A DNA stretch of 64,000 nucleotides from Dysgonomonas gadei ATCC BAA-286 (GTDB lineage Bacteria; Bacteroidota; Bacteroidia; Bacteroidales; Dysgonomonadaceae). The notes under the pieces are model-generated. The model made no database searches. It saw only the letters and a list, made by a program, of their open reading frames with translations, and was not told the origin of the DNA. Made by a program: the position numbers and the translations under genes. Numbering within the stretch: position 1 is the first letter of the stretch; each line of letters opens with the position of its first letter. The stretch is taken from positions 62,001 through 126,000 of the forward strand of contig NZ_GL891982.1 in assembly GCF_000213555.1 (NCBI RefSeq), in the 5' to 3' direction. Below are positions 18,501-25,911 of the stretch, one piece after another.

Positions 18501-18655
18501 GGATAGGTAACGTTAACCGAGATAATGGGATTGTCTATATTGGGATATTCACGTACGCCCAAATATGTATATCCAATCATACCCAACAGGAATATGACCA
18601 ATACAAATACTGTTGCCAGCACCGGGCGTTTAATACTTATTTCGGATATTGTCAT
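15596..18655 (-). CDS. RND multidrug efflux transporter (HAE1/AcrB type)
   Basis: The 1019-residue protein is a proton-driven inner-membrane exporter with 12 predicted membrane segments and two large periplasmic loops. The opening ISIKRPVLATVFVLVIFLLG is standard. The proton-relay aspartates are in VGLVVDDAIVVTENIY (about 399-414), and EGMTGRLFREFSFVIAGAV and the C-terminal GLVAKNGILIVEFANQ follow. The family would accept drugs, detergents or other amphiphiles; the substrate cannot be read from sequence. It is flanked by adaptor (87 bp) and TolC (21 bp) genes, so a complete pump is encoded. Confidence 0.96.
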   Translation of the reverse strand: MTISEISIKRPVLATVFVLVIFLLGMIGYTYLGVREYPNIDNPIISVNVTYPGANAEIIENQITEPLEQNINGIPGIRSLTSSSSQGSCRITVEFELSVDLETAANDVRDKVSRAQRYLPRDCDPPTVSKADADANPIIQISIQSEKRSLLELSEIAELTVKERLQTIPNVSAVEIWGQNRYSMRLWLDPVKMAAYGITPMDVKNAVDRENVELPSGSIEGDALELTIRTLGLMQTPEEFNNMIIKEDNFNVVRFKDVGTAELGTEDQRSLMRRNGVPAVSTVIIPQPGANQIEISDEAMIRLEQLRKDLPEDVFIDVAFDNTKFIRASIAEVEETVYIAFALVVIIIFLFLRDWRVTLVPCVVIPVSLVGAFFVMYVAGFSINVLSMLAVVLAVGLVVDDAIVVTENIYLKIEEGMSPKEAGIEGSKEIFFAVISTTISVVAVFFPIVFLEGMTGRLFREFSFVIAGAVLISAFVALTFTPMLSTKLLKKEEKPNWFYRKTEPFFNGLMNGYHNALHKFLSIKVIIWPIIIITLVSIVYLMKVIPSEMAPLEDRSQITIRTSGPEGSTYEYMRNYTEKIAVIADSVAPERLINTMRVWTGGGNVNLNLSGIKERDRSQMQIADELSKAVRKETGARTFVQQQSTFGGRRSSMPIQYVLQAPNIAKLEEFIPLFMQKVQESPLFQMADVNLKFTKPETRIIIDRNKAAVLGVSTRDIGQTLQYALSGQRMGYFYMNGKQYQILGEINRQQRNTPVDLKSIYLKNLTGSMIQLGNLVKLEESVAPPQLYRYNRFNSATISAGLSPGVTIGAGLNEMDRIAKETLDDTFRTALAGDSKDFRESSSSLMFAFVLAILLIFLILAAQFESFKDPFVIMLTVPLAIAGALLFMYIKDISMNIFSQIGIIMLIGLVAKNGILIVEFANQRQEAGMSKLEAIQGASVQRLRPILMTSFCTVLGLLPLVFASAEGANGRMAMGVAVIGGMMVSTLLTIFIVPAMYLYISTDRGKKKEKEDAKIAVNG

Positions 18656-18664
18656 CAGTTATTG

Positions 18665-18738
18665 ATTTCTGATTTCAGGATTTCCAATATCAAGATTTAT
18701 TTAAATTATAAAATCTAAGAATTTGAAATCTTGAAATT
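18665..18738. repeat. Inverted repeat between adaptor and RND genes
   Basis: GATTTCAGGATTTCC...TCAAGATTT faces AAATCTAAGAATTTGAAATCTTGAAAT across the 87-bp gap, so the operon mRNA could form a hairpin here that tunes relative expression of the two genes. Confidence 0.35.
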
Positions 18739-18742
18739 ATAT

Positions 18743-19846
18743 TTAATTATTGTCCACAAAATTATCTATTGTCACAGGTAGTCCGTCTCTCAATTGCATC
18801 ACTCCCGTAACAAGCAAAGTGTCGCCTACGCTCAAGCCATTGAGTACCTGAACCGAAGCTGCTGTCCGCATTCCTTTTTTCAATGTTACCTGATGAGCCT
18901 TTCCTTCTTTATATATATAGGCTATATCGCGCCCCATTTCTGCAATAGTGGATAAACTGGGAACAACGATGGTATTCTTTATTTCCTGTAGTCTTATTTC
19001 TATATTTGTAGATAAACCCGGTTTGAGGCGTCCGCCTACATTGGGATATAAAGCACGTGCTTTTAGTGTCAGTGTGACTTTGTCGAGATTCGACTCCACC
19101 GCATATACAGTGGCCCCGTATGTACTGAGGTCGTTGTCGAATGTAAAAGTGATGGGTGTGCCGGCTTTTATATTGTTTACATAGGCTTCACCCACCGAGA
19201 ACTCGACTTTCAGCGGTGATATTTTGGTAAGGCGCGTCACAATCGTGGACGGAGAGGCATATGTACCTTCACTGACCAGACGTAAACCAACAATGCCATC
19301 GAATGGAGCACGGAGTTCGGTTTGTGCAATTCGTGATTCGGTAAGTTCGATATCAGCCATCAACTTATCCAGTTCCGTATTCACAGACTCATACGCTTCC
19401 TGGCTCACGGCATCTTTTGCCAACAGGGCTTTTTGACGGAACACACGGTCTTGTGCCAGAGGAACTTGCGCCTTCAGTTTTTTTAACTCGGCCTGTAGTG
19501 GTTTATCATTTACTTTAGCCAGTAATTGCCCTTTTCGCACATTGGATCCTTCATTGAAATGTATTTCCGTGATTTTTCCTGAAGTTTCAAACGACAAATC
19601 TACTTCTTCGTCAGGTATAAGCAAGCCCTTTTCCCGAATCGTTTCGGTGAGATTATCCGGCTTCAATATCATCGCGTTTACATTCAAAGTATTCCGTAGC
19701 CTGTTTCCACCCGGACTACTGTCTTGTATAGTAGGGCTTATTTCTTCTCCAGGCGATACGATTTCCTTTATTTTAGGATAAAATGCCATTCCGGCAATAA
19801 GTAGCACAATGACAACGACAAGTGCTATTTTCGTTTTTCTATTCAT
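18743..19846 (-). CDS. RND efflux periplasmic adaptor (membrane-fusion protein)
   Basis: The 367-residue protein has an N-terminal signal anchor (IALVVVIVLLIAGMAFY), a biotinyl-lipoyl half (ITEIHFNEGSNVRKGQLLAKVND, about 93-115), an alpha hairpin (about 118-170), the second lipoyl half (ELRAPFDGIVGLRLVSEGTY) and a beta-barrel/MP domain. It links the RND pump to TolC. It is the first gene of the operon; no clear -7 box was found upstream. No TetR or two-component regulator lies next to it. Confidence 0.95.
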   Translation of the reverse strand: MNRKTKIALVVVIVLLIAGMAFYPKIKEIVSPGEEISPTIQDSSPGGNRLRNTLNVNAMILKPDNLTETIREKGLLIPDEEVDLSFETSGKITEIHFNEGSNVRKGQLLAKVNDKPLQAELKKLKAQVPLAQDRVFRQKALLAKDAVSQEAYESVNTELDKLMADIELTESRIAQTELRAPFDGIVGLRLVSEGTYASPSTIVTRLTKISPLKVEFSVGEAYVNNIKAGTPITFTFDNDLSTYGATVYAVESNLDKVTLTLKARALYPNVGGRLKPGLSTNIEIRLQEIKNTIVVPSLSTIAEMGRDIAYIYKEGKAHQVTLKKGMRTAASVQVLNGLSVGDTLLVTGVMQLRDGLPVTIDNFVDNN

Positions 19847-20120
19847 AGTAAATATTCAATTTCATCTGTCGTTTTTTTTCGCAATGTCATAATCAATGTA
19901 AATTTGCTTCTTCTCATTGCTTAATGAAAACGTTTTCTATTTCGGGCCTCTAAATTCTACTCTCGGAAAATGTGACGATAAGTAAATAAAAAGGTTTAAT
20001 AGTGAAGCGTAATTTTAGTCTTTATTCACATTGGTAAACAAAAAATTACACAAAGGGTTTTCTCTGAAAAATATAAAAGCTCAATGAAGTTTTTCATTAA
20101 GCTTTTATTCTATGATTGTT
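19847..20120. other. Region upstream of the efflux operon
   Basis: About 270 bp without genes. Apart from a hairpin at 20075-20106 I see only AT-rich sequence that must carry the efflux promoter. Confidence 0.4.
20075..20106 (-). terminator. Probable terminator of the reductase/DUF6599-like operon
   Basis: AAAAGCTCAATGAA (20075-20088) pairs with TTCATTAAGCTTTT (20093-20106) with one mismatch, and a T-rich run follows on the minus strand. It lies beyond the palindromic element, about 220 bp after the stop codon. Confidence 0.5.
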
Positions 20121-20314
20121 AGAAGCTGTTTGAATTATACCGGAATAAATAAAAATAAACTTTTAACAACCTTTGCCAGCCTCTGTTTGGCCGTTTTAAG
20201 CATCTTTTTAACCTTTTTCTCTTGGTTTAGCCCGCTAAACCCGCGATAAAAATGCTAAAAATCTATCTTAAATCAGCTCAAAACAGGCAGGCAATATAAC
20301 TCAAACAGCTTCTT
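20121..20314. repeat. 194-bp MITE-like palindromic element
   Basis: Nineteen-base terminal inverted repeats with one mismatch (AGAAGCTGTTTGAATTATA at 20121-20139 and its partner at 20296-20314) bound 194 bp without an ORF. The interior is itself palindromic: GGTTTAGC-CC-GCTAAACC at 20224-20241, and a longer imperfect pairing of GCCAGCCTCTGTTTGGCC with the GGCAGGC side. It looks like a non-autonomous insertion or a large mRNA hairpin 15 bp behind a gene. Confidence 0.7.
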
Positions 20315-20329
20315 AAATGTATTTCATAT

Positions 20330-21190
20330 TTAAAGCGCTCCGGCTATTTTTCCCAGAATAATATCCACTCCGGCTATCTTATCTCCATTTTCGGAAAATA
20401 CACCTATTATATACTGGCCTTTCCAGACAGCAGGTATATCGCCATTATAGCGATCTTTTATTATCAGATTTCCCTCAACAAAGTCTAAAGGCTGTTTTGT
20501 AAAGGTAAAATATTTATTCAAAATATCTTTTGCCCCGTCTGCCGACTTAGCATCGACAACAAACGCCTGAAATGTTTTGTTATCTATCTTGTATTTAGCC
20601 GTATAAACCATATTGAGAAAAGTATGACCTATATAATTAGCTGTGACATATGTTTCGGTATGCGGAATCATATCTTCTTTAGGAAAAGCGTTTACAACAG
20701 GTGGATAACCAACTGTAGCATCGATATTTCCGGCCAAATGTGCAGCTATCGCTCTCATCGTTTCCGAAACATTTTCCTGTGCACTGCTCCACATTTTCAC
20801 ATATATATTGCCTGCAAAAAAGAAAATACCTGAATCGTCCCCCTGTGCTTCTCCCCCGATAGGAAAAAATGTCAGTTCGGACGAACGTTCCGATGCATAC
20901 ATTCCGAATGCATCTTCCGGGCTCGCATGACGGTATGCCTGTATAGAGATATAGTCGTCACCTTTGGTGTATTCCATTTGTGTCATTTCCCTGAAATTAT
21001 TCTCCAAATATAAAGGCGCCGCACCGTTGATGCGGTCGAACAGATTCTCAGGACTGAAAACTTCAACTTTATCCGAAATTGTCCAACCTTCAGTTGCTGG
21101 AAGCCACGCTTTCAACTCAGCAGGTGTCTGAGCCGAAAGGGAATATACCATACAGAAAAGGAAGACAATAATACACTTTAAGATTTTCAT
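20330..21190 (-). CDS. Secreted protein of unknown function (DUF6599-like)
   Basis: The 286-residue product has a signal peptide ending LSAQ (about residue 21) and no membrane segment afterwards, so it should be periplasmic. The sequence LFDRINGAAPLYLENNFREM and the later GQYIIGVFSE resemble a family often encoded beside Tat-exported aldo/keto reductases. The assignment to DUF6599 is from memory and should be taken as likely only. It follows the reductase by 14 bp and is probably co-transcribed, so it may be an accessory or partner protein. Confidence 0.7.
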   Translation of the reverse strand: MKILKCIIVFLFCMVYSLSAQTPAELKAWLPATEGWTISDKVEVFSPENLFDRINGAAPLYLENNFREMTQMEYTKGDDYISIQAYRHASPEDAFGMYASERSSELTFFPIGGEAQGDDSGIFFFAGNIYVKMWSSAQENVSETMRAIAAHLAGNIDATVGYPPVVNAFPKEDMIPHTETYVTANYIGHTFLNMVYTAKYKIDNKTFQAFVVDAKSADGAKDILNKYFTFTKQPLDFVEGNLIIKDRYNGDIPAVWKGQYIIGVFSENGDKIAGVDIILGKIAGAL

Positions 21191-21204
21191 ATATTATCTC
21201 GTAA

Positions 21205-22392
21205 TTAAGTTAAGAATTCGTTGGGCACACGCATCACAGGTGTAATCGCCGCTATCTTTTGCGACACATTAAAACCCGATGGACAGTCTACAGCGCATGA
21301 GTTACAGCCGGAACAGACATTTTCTGCCAGATTTAGCTCTGTAAGCGTCTCCTTCGACAGTTGTGAATATTTATATCCGTAGGTGTACATATACGCACGC
21401 ATAATGTCGGGGATAGGGAGATGTTCGGTACATTGAGCCACACATTTATTACATTGCTGGCAGAACATCATTTCCTTATCGCATAGGGCTGCCAGATATT
21501 CCTGTTCGCCCGATGTGAGTTCCGGACTTTGCGCAGCAGCAAGGCATTCATCGAACTCGTCATAATTGGAAAATCCGGGGATAGCCGTTGTTATGTGTTC
21601 GTTTTTCCATGCCCATTTCAGGCAAGCCTGAGCATTGATTTTTTTCTTGCCATCGGCATCCTCCACTCCACCTGTCATTGTTTTCATTGCCACTATACCG
21701 ATACCGGCTTCGGCAGCACGTTTGACAGCGTCGTCCGTTTCTTTCAGGTTATTCAGCTTAAAATTATAACTGATGAGTAATACATCATATATTCCTGCCT
21801 TTATAGCTGCATCTATTAGTTCCGGTTTATGAGCGTGAGTGGAAAAACCTATAAAACGGGCTTTGCCTTCTTCTTTTATTTTACTGAGAGCTGCAATTAT
21901 CCTCTCGTCCGAAACTTCTTCCACATCGCTGTAGGCATGTGCATAGAAGATATCCACATATTCCATTTTGAGGCGCTTGAGGCTTAGTTCCAGTTTAGTA
22001 TTCAGGTCTTGCTCAAAATCAGGCTTCAATGGGTAGTCAATTTTAACTTTTGTCCCCAGAAAATAGCTTTCGCGCGGTTTACCTTCGAAGAAATTACCCA
22101 ACATCTCTTCGTTACGCCCATTCTGATAACCATGTGCCGTATCGAAATGAAAAATACCCGAATTATAAGCAGCTCTCACTACATTCGGATTATCGGCACG
22201 CATAACTCCCATACTCAAAATAGGTAGTTTAACACCTGTACGCCCCAATGTACGCAAAGGTATTTCATTCATTTTTGCCTGTGTTGTCTTACTTAACGTA
22301 GACGCAGTAGTTCCGGGAACAATCAGGGCACCGGCACCCACTGTTGCCGAAAGCCGGAGGAAATCTCTTCTGTTAACACCTTTCTTTTCCAT
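21205..22392 (-). CDS. Tat-exported aldo/keto reductase with C-terminal ferredoxin domain
   Basis: The 395-residue protein has a twin-arginine signal (NRRDFLRLSATVGAGALIVP, residues 7-26). An aldo/keto reductase barrel (about 40-300; MGVMRADNPN, DTAHGYQNGRNEE, GFSTHAHKPE) is followed by a C-terminal domain with two CxxCxxCxxxC sets (C311/314/317/321 and C360/363/366/370), enough for two 4Fe-4S clusters. A folded, cofactor-loaded export is implied. The usual soluble reductase uses NADPH, which is absent from the periplasm, so electrons may come through the clusters. It forms an operon with the downstream secreted protein. Confidence 0.92.
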   Translation of the reverse strand: MEKKGVNRRDFLRLSATVGAGALIVPGTTASTLSKTTQAKMNEIPLRTLGRTGVKLPILSMGVMRADNPNVVRAAYNSGIFHFDTAHGYQNGRNEEMLGNFFEGKPRESYFLGTKVKIDYPLKPDFEQDLNTKLELSLKRLKMEYVDIFYAHAYSDVEEVSDERIIAALSKIKEEGKARFIGFSTHAHKPELIDAAIKAGIYDVLLISYNFKLNNLKETDDAVKRAAEAGIGIVAMKTMTGGVEDADGKKKINAQACLKWAWKNEHITTAIPGFSNYDEFDECLAAAQSPELTSGEQEYLAALCDKEMMFCQQCNKCVAQCTEHLPIPDIMRAYMYTYGYKYSQLSKETLTELNLAENVCSGCNSCAVDCPSGFNVSQKIAAITPVMRVPNEFLT

Positions 22393-22894
22393 GTTTGTAG
22401 TTGAATATTTTAAGGTTTGAATATATGTGCCAGAATGTGTATCTTGTGATTAAATAGGTTATCGCAAATATAGCAATATTTTTTAAATCAAGACATTAGG
22501 GTATAATAAATATCAGGGTAAACCCGAAAATTATTTTTTTGAAAAAGTTTATCTATATAGTAAGCTATTAGCCTTTAGCTGTTAGCTTACAGCTCTTTGA
22601 AATATTGGAATAAGTGAAGAACGAAAAATTATACGAGATACAAGTTGTTAACTGATATATGTGTAACCTTTGTTACTTTTTGGAAAAACTGTAGGGGCGG
22701 TATATCTTGTAACAAAGTTGTCAGATGTGTCAGGTTTTAACTAAACATGGTTAATAAACGTAAACAATATAATAAATTACGAGTTTTGTCGCTTCGCACC
22801 GCTAACGACTAGAAGCTATCAGCTAATAGTTGAAATATCTGTTACTTTTGTTACCTTTTAACAAGTAAGTATTGCAAAATATTTATTGAAACAT
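22393..22894. repeat. Gene-free mosaic of dispersed repeats (left part)
   Basis: After the reductase promoter this stretch is repeat material. An 80-bp unit (about 22531-22613, GAAAAAGTTTATCTATATAG... GGAATAAGTG) recurs at about 51505-51590. GTTAC pairs lie at 22671-22683 and 22841-22862. A GTCAG version (TGTCAGATGTGTCAGG) with its TTAACTA.../GTTAATAAACG tail lies at 22717-22764. A half-site TGTAGGGGCG lies near 22690. No gene is seen. Confidence 0.7.
22465..22472 (-). promoter_or_regulatory. -7 box of the aldo/keto reductase operon
   Basis: Plus-strand CAAATATA reads TATATTTG on the minus strand, about 73 bp before the ATG. Confidence 0.5.
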
Positions 22895-23415
22895 TTTAAC
22901 GTTCGTTTTTTTCTAACGCGCCAGCCGGCTTGTATTTGGCTCCGCCGATTTCCGCTTCGCTCCAATTCATTTTGCCTTGATGCAAAACGAAACAAAAAAT
23001 CAAGGCTGCATCCCTTCGGCGACCCAAAACCGCAGCTCCGGTGGGGCAAAATAATACGGAATCATCCATAGCCGGATTATCAGCCGTGTACAGCAGCTAC
23101 CGTATTTTGCCCTACACCTCCGCTTTACGGATTGGGTACCCCGCCTGCGGAATGAGGCCGTTATCGCGATGCGGCGACAAGACAGTGTATCTTCATGCTT
23201 TAGCTCCACGTGCGTCAGCCCTCGCGCATTAGTGACGCAGGCGGGGTACCCAATCCGTTGCAGGCGGCGTAGAATCAAACGGGGCGATAGCCCGTGTGTT
23301 TGATTCAGACGGCAAAACGGTTTTGGGTCGCCGAGGAGCGGAGCGCTAGCCTTTTGGTTCGTTTTGGGCAATGCCAAAATGAACGTTTAAGCGAAACGAA
23401 GTGGAGCTGAAAAGA
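22895..23415. repeat. Structured dispersed repeat, copy B
   Basis: Second copy of the element at 8341-8829, about 95% identical in the central 276 bp by eye. The nested stems are kept: termini TTTAACGTTC/GAACGTTTAA (22895-22904 and 23381-23390, one mismatch) and the perfect 22-bp stem at 23128-23149 with 23236-23257. The 14-bp GCGACCCAAAACCG stem and the GGGCAAAATA and AATCAAAC hairpins are also present. Copy B carries an extra 30-odd bp near 22934-22966 that copy A lacks. The minus-strand frame at 23000-23377 is not supported as a gene. Confidence 0.85.
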
Positions 23416-23810
23416 ATAGAACATTAAAATCCAACTACTGATTCGCATTAATTATTCATTCTTAATTCTTAATTGTTTTCTGTGTTACCTTTGTTACTTT
23501 TTGGGAAAACTGTAGGGGCGAAACATCTTTCATCCGTTAGTCATTGTGGGCGAATGTTTATTCGCCCCTACAAAAGCCATAAAATCCGTTACTTCTATTA
23601 CTTTTTAACCAAATACAGTTAACAAATATAAAATACACAAGATGAAAACAATGAAAAAACTGTCAGATGTGTCAGGTTTTAACCAAATATAGTTAATAAA
23701 CGTAAATACGACAATAATGAGTGATGAGCTGAATTTTACACCTTAGCGTGAGAATACTGTTCACTGAAACGTTGCCAATTCTCGGGTTTGCCCTAAAAAA
23801 TAGTAGGAAC
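23416..23810. repeat. Gene-free mosaic of dispersed repeats (right part)
   Basis: In order: the AATTAAGAATGAA unit (23448-23474), a GTTAC pair (23483-23503), a TGTAGGGGCGAA palindrome (listed separately), another GTTAC pair (23587-23608), a GTCAG module (23661-23706) and a tail block (23722-23802, GCTGAATTTTACACCTTAGCG...GGTTTGCCCTAAAAA). The GTCAG module and tail recur in the same order at 51848-52000. Confidence 0.7.
23511..23572. repeat. TGTAGGGGCGAA/TTCGCCCCTACA palindrome
   Basis: Perfect 12-bp inverted repeats at 23511-23522 and 23561-23572 enclose a second hairpin GGGCGAAT-GTTT-ATTCGCCC (23548-23567). This motif is a widespread REP-like sequence in unrelated bacteria. Confidence 0.75.
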
Positions 23811-23921
23811 ATATTTTCATTTTTACAAAAAAATGAATGTGCATGGTGTTAAGACGTAATAAAATTAGTTATTCAGATGTCAATATGTTTATATAAATAA
23901 CCAATATTCAAGATAGATTTA

Positions 23922-23929
23922 TATTTTTG
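23922..23929 (+). promoter_or_regulatory. -7 box of the hexokinase gene
   Basis: TATTTTTG, 44 bp before the ATG at 23973. Confidence 0.55.
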
Positions 23930-23972
23930 TAAAACAATTTTAATCTGCCTAATTTAACGATAAATATACCCT

Positions 23973-25181
23973 ATGAAGAAAAACATTTTTAAACTGAAAA
24001 CAAAGCAACTGAAAGAAATTGCCCAATCACTCCAAACCAAAGTAGAAAACGGTCTTGGTAAAGACAATACCGAAATACAATGTATTCCTACTTACATCAA
24101 TCCCAAAACATCGGGAATAGAAGGTTCGGCATTGGTACTCGACTTAGGAGGAACCAACTATCGTGTTGCCACAATTGATTTTGTAGACGGAAAGGCATCT
24201 ATACATCCCGAAAACGGATGGAAAAAAGATTTGTCCGTAATGAAAACTCCGGGCTTCACTGAAGCAGACCTGTTCAAAGAGCAGGCTGATCCAATCGGTG
24301 AAATAAAAATGGAAGGAAAGATGCCCATCGGCTATTGCTTCTCATACCCGGCTGAATCTATGCTCAATGGAGATGCTTCCCTTATCCGTTGGACCAAAGG
24401 AGTGGACATCAAAGAAATGCTGGGAAAACCTGTAGGTCAGCCACTTCGTGATTATCTAAACAAGGAAAACGGTGATAAGTTTACCGAAGTAAAAGTAATA
24501 AACGATACTGTCGCCAGTCTTTTTGCCGGTCTTACCGACAGTAGCTACGATGCCTATATCGGATTGATAGTAGGTACGGGTACAAATATGGCTACATTTA
24601 TCCGTCCTGATAAAATAAAGAAACTGAATCCTGAATATAAGGGAGAGGGCTTGATTCCTGTAAATCTGGAATCAGGCAATTTCTATCCGCCGCACCTGAC
24701 AGTGATAGATGATAAAGTAGATGCCTGTTCGGACAGCAAGGGAGCGCAACGCTTCGAAAAGGCTGTATCAGGCATGTATTTGGGTGAAATCCTTAAATCG
24801 GTTTTTCCTTGTGATGAATTTGAAGAAAGATTTGATGCTCAGAAACTGACCAACATCATGAATTATCCTGATATCCATAAGAAAAGATATGTAGACGTAT
24901 CGCGCTGGATATATAAACGCTCGGCTCAATTGGTAGCCGCGTCGCTTGCCGGATTGGTGATGGTACTTGTATCGCATGACAAATCTATAAAGAAAATTCA
25001 TCTGGTAGCTGAAGGCAGCCTCTTCTGGAGTGAAGACCGTAAAGGGAAGAACTACAAAGACCTGGTGTCGGAAGAACTTCGCAAACTGTTGATAGAATTT
25101 AACCTAAGCGATGTACATGTTCATATCAGTAAGATGAAGAATGCCAACCTGATAGGATCGGCCATCGCAGCATTATCCTGA
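23973..25181 (+). CDS. Hexokinase (eukaryote-type fold family)
   Basis: The 402-residue enzyme would phosphorylate glucose or other hexoses with ATP at C6. It has the two-domain hexokinase layout: phosphate-1 motif VLDLGGTNYRVA (55-66), the sugar-binding GYCFSYPAES (about 122-131), the catalytic region VINDTVASLFAGL (about 171-183) and the phosphate-2 loop GLIVGTGTNMATF (about 196-208). It belongs to the hexokinase_1/_2 family common in eukaryotes and Bacteroides, not to the ROK or Glk glucokinases. It is a single gene with its own promoter and a strong terminator. Confidence 0.94.
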   Translation: MKKNIFKLKTKQLKEIAQSLQTKVENGLGKDNTEIQCIPTYINPKTSGIEGSALVLDLGGTNYRVATIDFVDGKASIHPENGWKKDLSVMKTPGFTEADLFKEQADPIGEIKMEGKMPIGYCFSYPAESMLNGDASLIRWTKGVDIKEMLGKPVGQPLRDYLNKENGDKFTEVKVINDTVASLFAGLTDSSYDAYIGLIVGTGTNMATFIRPDKIKKLNPEYKGEGLIPVNLESGNFYPPHLTVIDDKVDACSDSKGAQRFEKAVSGMYLGEILKSVFPCDEFEERFDAQKLTNIMNYPDIHKKRYVDVSRWIYKRSAQLVAASLAGLVMVLVSHDKSIKKIHLVAEGSLFWSEDRKGKNYKDLVSEELRKLLIEFNLSDVHVHISKMKNANLIGSAIAALS

Positions 25182-25206
25182 TTTAATTGAAAGTACAGAT
25201 ATATTG

Positions 25207-25242
25207 CAGGATGCTGAAGATCACTTCAGCATCCTGTTTTTT
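25207..25242 (+). terminator. Strong terminator of the hexokinase gene
   Basis: Perfect 13-bp stem CAGGATGCTGAAG/CTTCAGCATCCTG (25207-25219 and 25224-25236) with an ATCA loop and six T. The T-run overlaps the stop codon of the convergent nadD. Confidence 0.92.
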
Positions 25243-25837
25243 ATTTATTATAAATCTTATTTTCAATCAGATATTCATATTCTCCAACTGGTAAAAAACT
25301 ACGGATATCTTTATTTTCCTTTATTGCATTTCTAATAAAGGTAGAAGATATTTCAATCAACGGGGCATTTACTTTTCGTACATTTTCGGGCAGATTATCA
25401 TCAGATTTACTATCTTTTCTTGGATAAATCAATATAGGAACTTCCTTCTTTATCTGTTCGCTCCGATACCAATAATGAAAGTTTGTCCAATTATCTTCAC
25501 CTAATAATAAAACAAATTCACGGTCGGAATGCTGCTCTTTCAATGCGATTATTGTATTTATCGTATAATAAGGCGGGGATAATTGTAACTCTATATCACA
25601 AGGGCGTATATGTTGATACCGGAAACAAAAACGCGTTAAAATATCCAATCGTATTGCAACATCTGCCATATCGGAACTCTTTTCAGAGGGGCAACGCGGA
25701 GTAACAACCATCCAGACTTCATCCAGGTTCTCGAATGCACACATATAATCGGCGATCATAATATGTCCCATATGTAAAGGGTTGAATGACCCGCACATGA
25801 TACCTGTCTGTATTTTTTCACCAGTTTCTTTCCGCAT
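25241..25837 (-). CDS. nadD: Nicotinate-nucleotide adenylyltransferase
   Basis: NadD adenylylates nicotinate mononucleotide to deamido-NAD, the step after NadC. The 198-residue protein has the nucleotidyltransferase signature GSFNPLHMGH (16-25), the following Asp of ADYM, LLGEDNW (about 111-117) and the closing ISSTFIRNAI (about 163-172) with the conserved ISSTxxR. It lies about 18 kb from nadABC. A small acidic/basic ORF precedes it on the same strand. Confidence 0.95.
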   Translation of the reverse strand: MRKETGEKIQTGIMCGSFNPLHMGHIMIADYMCAFENLDEVWMVVTPRCPSEKSSDMADVAIRLDILTRFCFRYQHIRPCDIELQLSPPYYTINTIIALKEQHSDREFVLLLGEDNWTNFHYWYRSEQIKKEVPILIYPRKDSKSDDNLPENVRKVNAPLIEISSTFIRNAIKENKDIRSFLPVGEYEYLIENKIYNK

Positions 25838-25911
25838 AAATAATACTATTATAATCGCAACAGAAACAAATGTATAAATCTTATAATGAAAAAGAAAGAG
25901 TTAAATCAGTT

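Noticed and set aside
22660..23700. Repeated short words as a possible CRISPR array
   Set aside because: Repeats are irregularly spaced, of several families and in mixed orientation, with no uniform spacers and no cas gene.
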